This document shows, one piece after another, positions 24,203 to 34,659 of a stretch of 64,000 nt of DNA. The DNA is taken from contig CM073885.1 of the NCBI GenBank assembly GCA_037176705.1, positions 218,190,290 through 218,254,289 of the forward strand, written 5' to 3'. The notes under the pieces are model-generated. The model searched no databases. It had not been told where the DNA came from and saw only the letters and a program-made list of their open reading frames with translations. Made by a program: the position numbers and the translations under genes. Numbering within the stretch: the stretch's first letter is position 1; the number at the start of each line of letters is the position of its first letter. This stretch comes from Molossus alvarezi (lineage: Eukaryota; Chordata; Mammalia; Chiroptera; Molossidae).

Positions 24203-24905
24203 AAACAGCTTATATTTTAATATGTTAAAGAAGTAAATCTCAAATTAAAGATGACTCTTCACATAATTAAAAAATAGTAGAAATATTCTCATTCAAGTCA
24301 AGAACAAATAAGGCTATCACAACTGTTATGAACACTGTTATGGAAATCCTAGTCAATGCAATGAAACAAGAAAAATAAATAAGAGGTATGAATACTAGAA
24401 AGGCAGAAACAATCTTTTTAAGAAGATATCTGTTAAAGAAACCCCAAGATATTCACTATACAAATATATGAAAATAATAAAAGAGTTCAATAAGATGGTC
24501 ACTTATAAAATGCCTATACAAATGTTCAAGGGCTTTCTAACATATTCATAGTAACCACTTCAAAATATCCTATTTTCAATAGCAACCAAAAATATTAAAT
24601 ACCTAGAAAAATCCTAACAAGATATGTATAGAACTCATAAAAATGTAAAACTTTACTGAGGGAAATAGAAAAATAATTAATTAAATATATATGGATAGCA
24701 AGGTTGAATTTTTGCAATGTTTATATTCTTCCATATTAAATAATAAATATAATCTAAAGAAATTTAAAGAAAATCTCCACGTGGTGTCTTGGTTTTGTTT
24801 TCCACATTGTGTTTTTTGAAACTTGAGAAAAGTTGTTCTAAAGATCATAGGAAGCAATAAACATTCAAAACAGTTAAAATGTTTGTTTTTAAAAGAATAA
24901 TGAAA

Positions 24906-25150
24906 CCCTGGTTGGTTTGGCTTAGTGTTGGAGTGACAGCCCATGGATGGAAAAGTCAAAGGTTCGATTCTGGTCAAGGGAATGTACCTCAGTTTTGATC
25001 CCCAGCCCTAGTTGGGGTCGTCGGGGAGGTAGCCAGTTGATATGTTTCTCTAACATTGATGTTTTTCTCTCTCTGTCTTTCTCTTCCTTCCTCCCTCCCT
25101 CCCACTCTATCTGAAAATCAGTGGAAAAATATCCTTGGGTGAGGATTAAA
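24906..25150 (+). mobile_element. Ves-type SINE, diverged
   Basis: CCCTGGTTGGTTTGGCTTAG head, GGTTCGATTCTGGTCAAGGG B-box region and CTCTATCTGAAAATCAGTGG ... CCTTGGGTGAGGATTAAAA end. The target duplication is not clear. Confidence 0.88.
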
Positions 25151-25181
25151 AATAATCATAATAATAATAATAATAATAGAT
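25151..25181. repeat. (AAT)n microsatellite
   Basis: AATAATAATAATAATAAT units have grown out of the A-rich tail of the preceding SINE. Confidence 0.9.
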
Positions 25182-26419
25182 ATTTACAGTGATATAAACA
25201 ATAATTTAAATTTGATAGTCTTGGTGTGATAATAGGCAAATTAATGGAGCAAAATAAAAAGTCCAGAAACAGATGAAAATATATAAGTACCTAATAAATT
25301 AAAAGGTAGAAAATTTAAGATGTTAGGAGTGCTGCCCAGGTAAGTCAAGAAATATTTCTGGTCTAGTTGCAATTTGGATCAATTAAAGTTTGAGCAGTTA
25401 ATTTTAGATGCACTAAAGAAGTAAACATAAACATAACTAGAAAAATACATATGTAGACATTTAGCTAATCTCTACTGGGAAAGTGGATAGTTTTGAACAA
25501 GTAAAAATTTAAAACTTCTACATGTCTAAGTTATATAAACAAAATTTAAAGGAAATTAACAAGTTAATTTAAGAAATATTCCAGCACATATAACAAATAA
25601 AGGTTTAATATATTATTTAGCTCTTACAAATTAATAAAAACATTCACAATGAGTGGATGAAAGAAAATACTCTATTAGTACAAAAAGAAATCCAAGTAGT
25701 CAGAAATATAAAAATGTTCAAAATTATTATTGGTAATAAGTAATTAAAACATCAAATTGACAATATGTGCTTCCTAATTGGATAATATTTTCATGCTATC
25801 ACAATGGCAAAAAATAATTTTAATAACACCAGTATTGATAAGAGTGTACTGAAATACACATTTATACTCTGCTAATGGGAATAGATATTGGCAAATTCTT
25901 TCAAAATGGCAGTCTAGCAATATGAACTAAAAATATAAACAATTTCATGTTCTTCTAGCTCACTTAGGCTTGCACAATGTTTTTGTTTAAGGATGTTAAT
26001 TATTACTGTATTTATAGTAGTGAATAAATGAAAACAACCTAAATATCCAACAAAAAATTATAGTGCAATAGTATGATAAAAACTTGCAGACAAAAAGAAG
26101 TCATGTGTAGAAGAACGGCATATATTCATGAAAATATTCAAATAATTTATTATATATTTCGTATTCCGTATATTTCTAAATTTATAAAGATATATGCCTG
26201 GGGTTAAAAAAATAAGTAAATAAGCCTTGACATACACCAAGATCTTCTGTATGTCTTTCTGCGTGCTCAGCTCAAAGGGAACCACTCTCTTCTCACTTTT
26301 CCAACACTTCTTACATTTTCTATACCAAAGAATTACTTGTATAATCAGAAATTACTTTTCATGAGCTTAAAAGTAATTCTCCTTTTAGTCCAAAGATTTC
26401 ACCAAGCATCATTCCTGGC

Positions 26420-26565
26420 CCTCCAGTACATTCTGGCCCCTCTGCCTGCTCCCGGCGCATGGGCAGGACACAGCCCTGTCTCCCCGTCCAGGCTGCAAAC
26501 GCTGAGGGCAAGGGCTGTGTCCCGTGCACTGAGGCACCCAGGATGCTGAGAGGTAGAAGCAGACT
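26420..26565 (+). mobile_element. L2 LINE fossil, 3' part (tentative)
   Basis: GAGGGCAAGGGCTGTGTCCCG and GCACTGAGGCACCCAGGATG recall the conserved L2 3' end (GAGGGCAGGGACCATGTC). Diverged and short. Confidence 0.4.
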
Positions 26566-26869
26566 GGCAGAAAAGACAAACAGAAGTCAGTTCAGAATAC
26601 ATGAAGACGTACTGGAAGGGAGGTAGGGTAAGTGGAGCACATATTTTCTCCACCCCAACCCTACAAGCACAGGTAAATAGAAATAAATATTATTTAGGTT
26701 TTTCTTCTTTTTCTCCCTGGCGCTTTATGAGAATAAGAGCTAGTTAATGTTTTCCAATAACTTAGTACTACTAGCTACAAACAAATTGGTACTCAGACCA
26801 CACATCTCCCAAAGCCACATGGATCCTATTATATAACTCCCCCAATTCCAGTCCATTGGTACATGCGAG

Positions 26870-27065
26870 GCAGCAAAGCACAGTGATAAAGAAGAAGCTG
26901 TCTGAGGTCAGACTCCCTGGGTAAAACCTGGTTCCATCACGTTTTGAACTCCTAAGTCTGTGTTTCACTTTTCCCATGTTTAAAATAAGGATATTAATAA
27001 GATTAAATTAGTTAATATATGTAGCTTAAAACAGCCTATAATGTGGGTCACATGGGTGCTGATAA
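26870..27065 (+). mobile_element. MIR SINE fossil
   Basis: AAGCACAGTGATAAAGAAG ... GGTCAGACTCCCTGGGT ... CCATGTTTAAAATAAGG ... GATTAAATTAGTTAAT follows the full MIR order on the + strand. Confidence 0.65.
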
Positions 27066-28270
27066 AGTAAAAACATAAAAACTGTATTACCCAGGACATG
27101 GAGCAAACATGCTTTTTGATTAATACTTATCACAAACATGGCACCAGAATCTGTGAGTCACCTTGCCTGTTACCAGACATATGCACTGGTTGACTGACCT
27201 GTCCTGACAAAGTACTCATAAACATTCATGGGGGGGGGGGGGGGTCTTTTAAAAATTAACTAATCCAAATAGATTTCCAAGGCTTTCAGTTTTTACAAAC
27301 ACACTAAAAATACTCAAGCTCATTCCTGTTACAATTTGCTTTAGATACCAAATCTGAGCACCCAAGAAAACTATGAATCTAAGAGTTGTTATTCGAGTAA
27401 GAAACATTTACAGTAATATAATTATTCTTCATCAAAGTAAAACTTCATCAAATTGCAGCTTTATCTTTATTGTTCTCTGTAGTTCTAACAAATGGGAGTT
27501 TAAGATTGTAGACAAAGGTAGTTAAAAGACCTTGCTAGTTCACTTCTTCCATCGGGTATTTGCAAACTTCAAATTTCTGAATTAACTCAGCTATTGAGAT
27601 CAAAGAGAGGCGACAGGTTTCCATGTCTGATGCTTGTACTTGTTCTCCCTCTTCTTCCGTGGGTTTCTGTTTGTGTCCGTGTGTGAGTGTGTGTGTGTGT
27701 GTGTCTCACCAACAGTTCCTGTATGTCAAGAGAGAAATGGTGCTTAGAGGAGAACCTGGTGTAGGGACTGGATCAGAGGCAAAAAATGACATGTTCATGA
27801 CAAGTCACAAACTGTTGTTTTACCTCATTTGAAAGGTTTTGTTTCTTTTGTGTTTTTCAGCCTCAACAGAGCCTATATTCAGTGTTAAACGTCAAACAAG
27901 CCCCCTATGATGTTCTGGAAAACTCACCCCTGTCTCCACAGTGGCTGAGTCAGTGGCTCAGAGCAGCTCGAATGGGCCAAGGGAGCGCATGACAGCTGCA
28001 ACTATTAGAGAGGGGCGGGGAGCAAGACCAGACACTTTGTTTTTCCAAGCACAGAGTGCTAATGGTGGCTCCTAAATGTCACCGACCCCCACAGGCAGAG
28101 CGGCTGTGTTTTGGGTGTGCCAAACAGTTGCCTGTGGGCTTATTTAAATACAAATAGAAAGAAAAAGTAAGTGAGCTTCTAAAGCAAAGAAAAAACATTT
28201 AACTAAGACATAAAGCTAAGGGGATAAGAGGTTTCCAGTGCCATTCCTATTATATACTAAATCAAATTTA
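27066..28270. other. Unique intergenic DNA
   Basis: No gene recognised. It contains a G15 run (27230-27244) and a (TG)n stretch near 27684-27704. An open frame at 27623-27832 covers the (TG)n stretch and has no recognisable product. Confidence 0.4.
27230..27244 (+). repeat. G15 homopolymer
   Basis: Fifteen consecutive G residues. Runs this long are rare and error-prone in sequencing, so the length may be inexact. Confidence 0.9.
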
Positions 28271-28288
28271 ATTTAAAGACAAGAATTG

Positions 28289-29166
28289 GGACTTCCGGTC
28301 AAGATGGCGGCGTAGGGAAACGCAGTATCGCGTTCTCCCACAACCCCATCCAAGTTACAACAAAACTACAGAACAACCATCATCCAAAACCGCCTGAAAT
28401 CAAACTGAATGGAAGTCCTACAACTACGGAATTAAAAAAAAAAAAAAGCAGCTACATCCAGTCCGGTAGGAGGGGCGGCGGCGCAACGGGCTGGTCCCAC
28501 ACCCAAGTGTGGCGGATAAAAATCAGGAGGCTCCCGCGGCTGGGAAGGTCCTTCCTGAGGACTGAGGGGTCCCCGTCCCACACCAGGTGCCCCGCTCAGG
28601 TTTCCAGTGCCAGGAAGAGAAGTCCCCATAACTTCTGGCTGGAAAAACCAGCGGAAACTGAGGCTCAGGGAGGCTGAAGCGGCTGGAGCCCCAGGCAGCT
28701 CCCTAAAGGGCCCGCGCACGGACTTATCGGACTCTCTCCCTCTAAGCTTGGAGGGGAGGCAGCTCGAGGGGCACCAGAGACATACAGGGAAGAACTGAGC
28801 TGTTTGGCACTGGAGCGAGGGCTGGAGAGGGGGCTTTCTCGGGGACAAACGTGCTGTAAGAGGCCTTCGTTCCTTTGGTGAGCCCTTCCCTGGGGCGGCA
28901 GACCGTCGCCATATCTGGGACTCCAGCAACCTGGCTCGCACTGGTAGCCCTGCCCTGGTGACTCCCGGAGGCCCCGCCCCGCCCCGCCCCACACAACTTT
29001 CAAGCTCACCCAAGCTGTTGCTACTTGCTTAACCATAGGATTGGCCTGTCTTGGATCCTGCTTCAGGTTTTTCCTAAATTCTTTCAAACAAGCAGCATCT
29101 GGTCTCAGCGAGCCCCATACCTCTCATTAAGTAATACACAGAAACAAACACAGGGAGGCAGCCAAA
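28289..29166 (+). promoter_or_regulatory. L1-type 5' UTR / internal pol II promoter with YY1 site
   Basis: The stretch AAGATGGCGGC near 28301-28311 is the YY1 site that in L1 elements sets the transcription start. The following 5' UTR is GC-rich (GGGGCGGCGGCGC, GCCCCGCCCCGCCCC near 28970). The promoter role is known for L1; activity here is inferred. On the opposite strand an open frame of 193 codons (28432-29013) crosses it. Confidence 0.7.
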
Positions 29167-30087
29167 ATGAGGATACAAAGAAACAGGTCCCAAATGAAAG
29201 AACAGAACAAAACCCCAAGAAAAGAACTAAGCGAAATGGAGATAAGCAACCTAACAGATGCTGAGTTCAAAATACTGCTTATAAGGATGCTCAATGAACT
29301 CAGTGAGGGCCTCAAGAGTATAAAAAAGTACCAGTCAGAAATGATTGCTGCACAGTTAGAAACGAAGGCAGCTTTAACTGAAATAAATAATAATTTACAT
29401 AGCTTCAATAATAGAGTACATAAATCCAAGGAGCAAACCATCGATTTGGAATATAAGGAAGCAAAAAACGCCCAACCAGAACAGCAAAAAGAAAAAAGAA
29501 TCCAAAAAAATGAGGATAGTGTAAGGAGCCTCTGGGACAACTTCAAGCGTGCCAATATTCGCATCTTGGGGGTGCCAGAAGGAGAAGAGAGAGAACAAGA
29601 AATCGAAAACCTGTTTGAAACAATAATGGCAGAAAACTTTCCTAACTTGGTGAAGGAAACAGACATACAAGTCCAGGAAGCACAGAGAGTCCCAAACAAG
29701 ATGAACCCCAAGAGGCCCACACCAAGACACATCATCATCAAAATGCAAAAGGTTCAAGACAAAGAGAGAATCCTAAAAGCAGGAAGAGAAAGGCAGCTAG
29801 TTACCTACAAGGGAGTTCCCATTAGGCTGTCAGCTGATTTCTCAAAAGAAACTTTGCAGGCCAGAAGGGAGTGGCAAGAAATATTCAGAGTGATGAAAAC
29901 CAAGAACCTACAACCAAGGTTACTCTATCCTGCAAAGCTGTCATTTAGAATCGATGGACATATAAAAACTTTCCCAGACAAGAAAAAGTTAAAGGAGTTC
30001 ATCACTACCAAACCGTTATTATATGAAATGATGAAGGGTCTTTTTAAAGAAAAAGATAAAATGTATGAACAAACAAAATGGCAATGA
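29167..30087 (+). CDS. LINE-1 ORF1 protein (RNA-binding chaperone), intact
   Basis: A 306-residue open frame. Residues 30-120 are charged and rich in Glu, Lys, Leu and Asn, as in the trimer-forming coiled coil. Residues 122-200 form the L1 RRM (starting LWDNFKRANIRILGVPEGEE, with TPRHIIIKM near 185-193). Residues 203-285 form the C-terminal domain (GVPIRLSADFS at 216-226). Human ORF1p has 338 residues, so the coiled coil here is a little shorter. In L1 the protein coats its own RNA in a cytoplasmic RNP and helps target-primed reverse transcription. In this element no ORF2 follows, so any mobility needs reverse transcriptase from a full L1. The start ATG is the first in frame and matches usual L1 ORF1 N-termini. 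No stop or frameshift is present, which points to recent insertion. Confidence 0.93.
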   Translation: MRIQRNRSQMKEQNKTPRKELSEMEISNLTDAEFKILLIRMLNELSEGLKSIKKYQSEMIAAQLETKAALTEINNNLHSFNNRVHKSKEQTIDLEYKEAKNAQPEQQKEKRIQKNEDSVRSLWDNFKRANIRILGVPEGEEREQEIENLFETIMAENFPNLVKETDIQVQEAQRVPNKMNPKRPTPRHIIIKMQKVQDKERILKAGRERQLVTYKGVPIRLSADFSKETLQARREWQEIFRVMKTKNLQPRLLYPAKLSFRIDGHIKTFPDKKKLKEFITTKPLLYEMMKGLFKEKDKMYEQTKWQ

Positions 30088-30444
30088 ATACATATCTATC
30101 AACAATGGAATCTACAAACAAAATGAACAGGAACATTCTCATAGATACAGAGAACATTTTGTTGGTTGCCAGATGGGAGGGGGGTTGGGGGAATGGGTGA
30201 AAAAGGTGAAGGGATTAAGAAGTACAAATTCATTGTTAGACTGACAAACCTCAAAGGGAAAGGTGTTGGGGGGTGGGAAGAAATAAACCAAAGAACTTAT
30301 ATGCATAATCAATGCACACAGACAATAGTGTGGGAAAAGGCGGGAGTGGGGAGGGAATGGGGAGGAGGGGGTCAGTGGGGGAAAAATGAGGAAGATCTGT
30401 AATACATTTTACATCCAACAATAAAGATGTGGAAAAAAAAAAAA
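30088..30444 (+). other. L1 3' UTR of the half-L1
   Basis: It has G-rich tracts (GGGAGGGGGGTTGGGGG near 30175, GGGAGGGAATGGGGAGGAGG near 30349), AATAAA at 30420-30425 and a 12-A tail. The segment AACTTATATGCATAATCAATGC near 30293 is shared with the L1 at 41580, showing that both derive from one L1 lineage. Confidence 0.85.
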
Positions 30445-30459
30445 TAAAGACAAGAATTG

Positions 30460-32120
30460 TCCATTTCAATGTCAAATGGGTTCCATTCACTACATGTCTG
30501 TTCTTCCCACTTCTAATCTACTAGGCTTGTTTAGTTTCATGCCTTCTGGAGAAAAATGTAAGTTTAGAGTGAAACTAGCCCTATATACAAACATATCTCA
30601 AAATCAGAATATGTAGGAAAATCTCCAGGTATCTGAAAAGATTTCCTCTTTGTCACAAATACTATAATTAATTAAAATGTACTTAGCAGCCACTGGATAT
30701 ATATATCAATAACTAATGGTATAAATTAGCATTGGTATTAAATAGCAATGTCTTTCTAAAGTTCTAAACACATTATGGATATCAGCTAATTAACTCATCA
30801 TGAAAGAATGAACATAGACTTGTTACTAATTTTTCTGAAACTCCTTGTTACAATTGAGATCATTTTATTAAAAGGCTATCATACCACTGTAATATCTTAG
30901 AAGAAATTAAGAGTCAATGTTACTGCTGTATTCTTATCTATGTTTTCTTCTGCTTTGCTTTTTAAGACACAGTGAGTTTAGGAAGAATTTCCCTTGAATT
31001 TACCAACTCCACTCTCAGGCACCACTGGTGCCCTGGAGGGGAATCTGTATTATACCTCCATGAAGTATGTCTGTGGGGGAGGAAGTGAGGGCAAGAGGGC
31101 GACTTGAGATAATCATTGCTAAAAGGTTTTATTTGCACAAGATAATTTCTCTTTTCACAAATATCAGCAAATATGATTCTCTCCCCTCTCCTCCCTCTCT
31201 CTCCTAGGATATCAGGCAGATAAGAGTTATCAGTAAAGGTCATCCTCAATTTCTGTACAGAAATGATCTGTCTCCGGTATGTAATAAACATTTATCCATG
31301 CCTTTATTAGCTATATTGAAGCTGACAGTTCTGTTAAACCATTTTCCTTCATTTTGCTAGGTCATGACGGTTAATGCTACTAAAAAATCTCATCACTGCT
31401 TTTGATCACTGCATTGTCTTCCCTGTGTTATCAGAATTTTGTGAAGGTAAGCACTGGCTGGAATGACCTATTAAAGTTACAGCCCGTTGAGTCTCTGGTG
31501 TTTTTTCTCTCTCCCTCTCTTTTCATCACAATAAAAAGGCAAAAGAGTGCAAGAATAAATTTTCTCCAGAGGGTTATATTTAGTTGGGTAGTTGACATGT
31601 TCAGTCAAGTCTCAATTATCCACAGTAAAAAGGACCCAAGGCATCAAATATAAATGAAAATTACACATAATCCCAAATCTTTATTTGGGCTCAAACTTTC
31701 ACCAGTGTATTCTCAGAATTTAAAAAATAACTTCACATTTTACTCAAAGCCCTTCCTCATCTCCAAGGATTAGTTCTCAGTAAATAGACAAATAAAGAAG
31801 AAACAAAAGCAAGAAGAACCCGCTGAATGAACATCTGCAGACACCTGAGATGTGCAACAGGAAAACATGATGGAGGGTGCAGTTTGCATCCGTGCCTGTC
31901 CACCCTTCTTTCATCCACGCCACTGGACCTCTCCTTTCACTCAAAGCAATTTCAAAGCAGTGTTTGCTTTTGATAAATAAAAAACAATGAAATAACTATA
32001 AAGACATCTTCTTTTATTAATGGATTAAAGATCTTATAAAACTTGCCAAAGATTAGTTGTCAGTTTCAAGGAAATACAGTTCTGATAAATTAATAAATAA
32101 ATTGTCTGAAGTTTCAAACA
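30460..32120. other. Unique intergenic DNA
   Basis: No repeat family or gene recognised. Short open frames (up to 109 codons, minus strand 30962-31291) have no recognisable product. Confidence 0.35.
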
Positions 32121-32124
32121 TGTT

Positions 32125-32640
32125 TTCTTTCAGTTAAACAAATATTCATTGAGTTCCTATTATGTGCCAAAAACTATGGGGTGTCTAGGAACATAAAATT
32201 ATGAATGACACATTTTTATTCTCAAGTAGCTCCTAAGCAAGAATTCACAAAAATAGGTATTTAAAATTCACTGAGTGATATTAAATCACAGAAAAGAAGC
32301 AGCTTCCCCAGCCAGGGAGGTGTTCGATGACTTCTAAGAAAAGATGAGGTCCAAACCAAATCTTGAAAGGCCAGCACAGTTATCCAGGTGAAGAAGCAAG
32401 AATGGGGGGAAGGACATTCCAGGCAGATGGAATAGCATAAGCAAAGGCACAGAGGTGTATTATAGTTTTGTGTTTCCATAGAACCTCTGGGATGTCCACG
32501 TTTGTCAGAGCACAGCAATTATAACATGGGTCCGGGACAAGAAAAAGAAGGAAAAGACAATTGCTAAGACTAGAAAGCTGGGGCAAGTCCAAACCTTTGA
32601 GAGCTGTGTAAGGAATTTAAATCAATTACCCTCCCAACAT
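32125..32640 (-). mobile_element. L2 LINE fossil
   Basis: CAAATATTCATTGAGTTCCTATTATGTGCC is the minus-strand image of the L2 3' end. The rest (GGGGGAAGGACATTCCAGGCAGA, then GAATAGCATAAGCAAAGGCA) follows the upstream L2 order. It is diverged. Confidence 0.65.
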
Positions 32641-32684
32641 CATTTACATGTAATCAAGTAAGAATCAATGTAATATTTTTTAAT

Positions 32685-32885
32685 GTTTTTAATTTTTTTT
32701 CCTTATTTTATATAGAGAGGAAGGACGAGGGAGAGAGAGAAATAGAAACATCCATCAGCTGCCTCCTGCATGCTCACTACTGGGCATCGAGCCCGAAACC
32801 CAGGCATGTGCTCTGACCGGGAATCAAACCTGTGACCTCTTGGTGTGTGAGTCAATGCTATACCACTGAGCTACACCAGCCTGGC
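32685..32885 (-). mobile_element. Ves-type SINE, second subfamily, older copy
   Basis: Minus-strand GCCAGGCTGGTGTAGCTCAGTGG head, CACCAAGAGGTCACAGG-like segment and ATCAGCTGCCTCCTGCATGC. Imperfect duplications TCAATGTAATATTTTTTAAT near 32665 and TCATTGTGATATTTTAAT near 32887. Confidence 0.87.
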
Positions 32886-32954
32886 TTCATTGTGATATTT
32901 TAATTCCATTGTCTATTTGTTCTTTTTTTTAGTTACTGTATTCAACTTTCTTTT

Positions 32955-33430
32955 TTTTAGCATTTACTACATGCCAGGCACTGTTCTAGGTGCCAGTGAT
33001 ACTGTGGTGGACAGAACCAAGTCATTTATTCTGATAGGGCAAGAAAGACAAAAAGCAGACAACAACAAGAACAACAACAAATCATGTCAGGTGATAATAA
33101 CATGTCAGAGACTATTTAAGCTCTAGTCTCTAGAAATAAATTAAGGCTGAACAAAGAAGATAGGAGAGGGACGTGAGGGAATGGGGAGCTCGGAGAGCTA
33201 TTTTACAGAGTGGTCAGGACAAGGAATCTTTCAGAAGGTGACATCTGAGCAGAGACCAAAAAGAAATATACCTAAAAAATTGATTTCAAAGCCAAGGTGA
33301 TCACAGATGAAATATCCTGAGAGAGCAGTGTGGTTGGAAGCGAACGGGAAAGCAAAGGGGCCAGCTTGGAGCACAGTGAGCAAGAGAGACGGCGGGAAGG
33401 TGGGGAGCAGTCAGAGAGATGCAGACTAGT
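32955..33430 (-). mobile_element. L2 LINE fossil
   Basis: CATTTACTACATGCCAGGCACTGTTCTAGGTGCCAGTGATAC is a clear minus-strand L2 3' end. GACATCTGAGCAGAGACC near 33240 is also L2-like. Confidence 0.65.
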
Positions 33431-33438
33431 ACTGAGTG

Positions 33439-33692
33439 CAGGGTTTTTCAAACTTTTTGGATAATGATCTAAAATAATATATTTTACATCGTGACAAATA
33501 TATCTGTCCCAGAATAGATACAGAAATAGAGATATTAAAAAACTTTCAGGAAACAATATTATGTGCAGTATGCTTTGCCACTTTCAATTCTACTTCATTT
33601 TTGAAAAAATTCTGGTCACAGTCCATTAAATTTATATTATAACCTATGAATAGGTCACGACCTACAGTATAGGAAACACTGAGGCAGGGTCA
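33439..33692. mobile_element. hAT-like non-autonomous DNA transposon fossil
   Basis: The left end CAGGGTTTTTCAAACTTTTTGG and right end GGTCACGACCTACAGTATAGGAAACACTG are imperfect inverted repeats. The interior (TTTACATCGTGACAAATA ... CAGGAAACAATATTATGTGC) is typical of old hAT MITE-like elements. An 8-bp target duplication is not clear. Confidence 0.55.
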
Positions 33693-33729
33693 TGTGGGCT
33701 AGTTAAAGAAAAAAAACACATTTTCTTTT

Positions 33730-33812
33730 TAAGGTACCCAATACCTAGCCCAGTGCCAGGCACATAGGCATCCTAATATTGTTTGTTGAATGAATGAGTG
33801 CATGAATATAGT
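33730..33812 (+). mobile_element. L2 LINE 3' terminus
   Basis: CCTAGCCCAGTGCCAGGCACATAGGCATCCTAATATTGTTTGTTGAATGAATGA is the characteristic L2 3' end, moderately diverged. Confidence 0.7.
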
Positions 33813-34349
33813 GAAAAGTTATTTATAAGGCCCAAAGTCTGAAGATTCAATTGGGCATTTCTGTGCCAAACCAACGTTAACAACTGGAATGATCTTCAGA
33901 AAATATTCAGAATTTAACAGGGAAACAATGTCAGTCACTTCTCAAAGTGGACAAAGTTTTCTCAGGGAGGCCATTTATTGGAAGTAAGAGGAGAGTTTTT
34001 ACATTTTACTTTTTAAAAAAAATACTTATTTTATGGAACCCAAATATTTCTTTCTGAATTAAAAAATGAGATAAAATAAGTTCGAAGTAGATCCCTAAAG
34101 AGAGTCGTTGTTTTCATGAGAATTAATTTCTTCTACCCTTATGTGGTTTCCAATTGCAAAACCTTTAACTGTAAGTGTGATCACGTGCCAGGATTTCTGA
34201 GTAGCAGCTTTGATTATTTTTAAAACAACTGTCAGTGAAGGGAACAACCTTTCTCAGGAACTTGGCTGTGTGTGTTTACTAAAAGAACTGAATTGGAATT
34301 CAGAAAATTGGATCTTTATTGTATAGAATAACAAAAAAATTTACACAGT

Positions 34350-34650
34350 GCCAGGGCACTTTTCTATGCTCTTCACATATACACTATTAAGTCATTAAAT
34401 CCTAACAATAACCATACGAGGGGAGTGTGATTACTATCTCTAAAACAGGAAATGAGCACACAGAGCTAAAACAGCCTATACCTATATAAACTCACTTATT
34501 CTTCATAACGACCTTATTTTACTAATAAGGAAACTGAGGCACAGGGAGGTATAACTTGCTCTTGCTCATGCAACTGCTAATTGGAGGAGCTGGGACCGAG
34601 TCCAGGGCAATCAGCTCCAGAGTCCCTGCCACTCTGCCTCCTTTAGCTGT
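34350..34650 (-). mobile_element. MIR SINE fossil
   Basis: TTTTACTAATAAGGAAACTGAGGCACAGGGAGG and GGGACCGAGTCCAGGGCAATC ... CTCCAGAGTCCCTGCC follow the minus-strand MIR order. The upstream part (ACGAGGGGAGTGTGATTA) may be a second MIR. Confidence 0.7.
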
Positions 34651-34659
34651 AATGTCTGT

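Larger units (their letters stand above)
23690..26200 (+). mobile_element. Old LINE-1 ORF2 to 3' region
   Basis: Strongly diverged, A-rich ORF2-like sequence runs on in order. The reverse-transcriptase region is near 23880-24420 and late ORF2 near 25440-26040 (ATACTCTGCTAATGGGAATAG). It is interrupted by SINEs at 24079 and 24906. No frame survives. The exact boundaries are uncertain. Confidence 0.55.
28289..30444 (+). mobile_element. Half-L1: complete LINE-1 derivative with ORF1 only
   Basis: The element starts GGACTTCCGGTCAAGATGGCGGCG, a typical L1 5' end. It has an 880-bp GC-rich 5' UTR, an intact ORF1 (29167-30087), then an L1 3' UTR with the G-rich tract near 30340-30388, AATAAA at 30420-30425 and poly(A) at 30433-30444. 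ORF2 is completely missing: 30 bases after the ORF1 stop the sequence is already end-of-ORF2/3'-UTR-like (CTCATAGATACAGAGAACA). It sits between perfect duplications of 14-15 bp, (T)AAAGACAAGAATTG, at 28274-28288 and 30445-30459. Both ends are complete and the frame is open, so it seems to have moved as a unit in trans and recently. Confidence 0.92.

Noticed and set aside
29127..29741. 204-codon minus-strand frame opposite L1 ORF1
   Set aside because: A-rich ORF1 codons give a Leu/Ser/Phe-rich antisense frame; this is expected by composition and not a gene.
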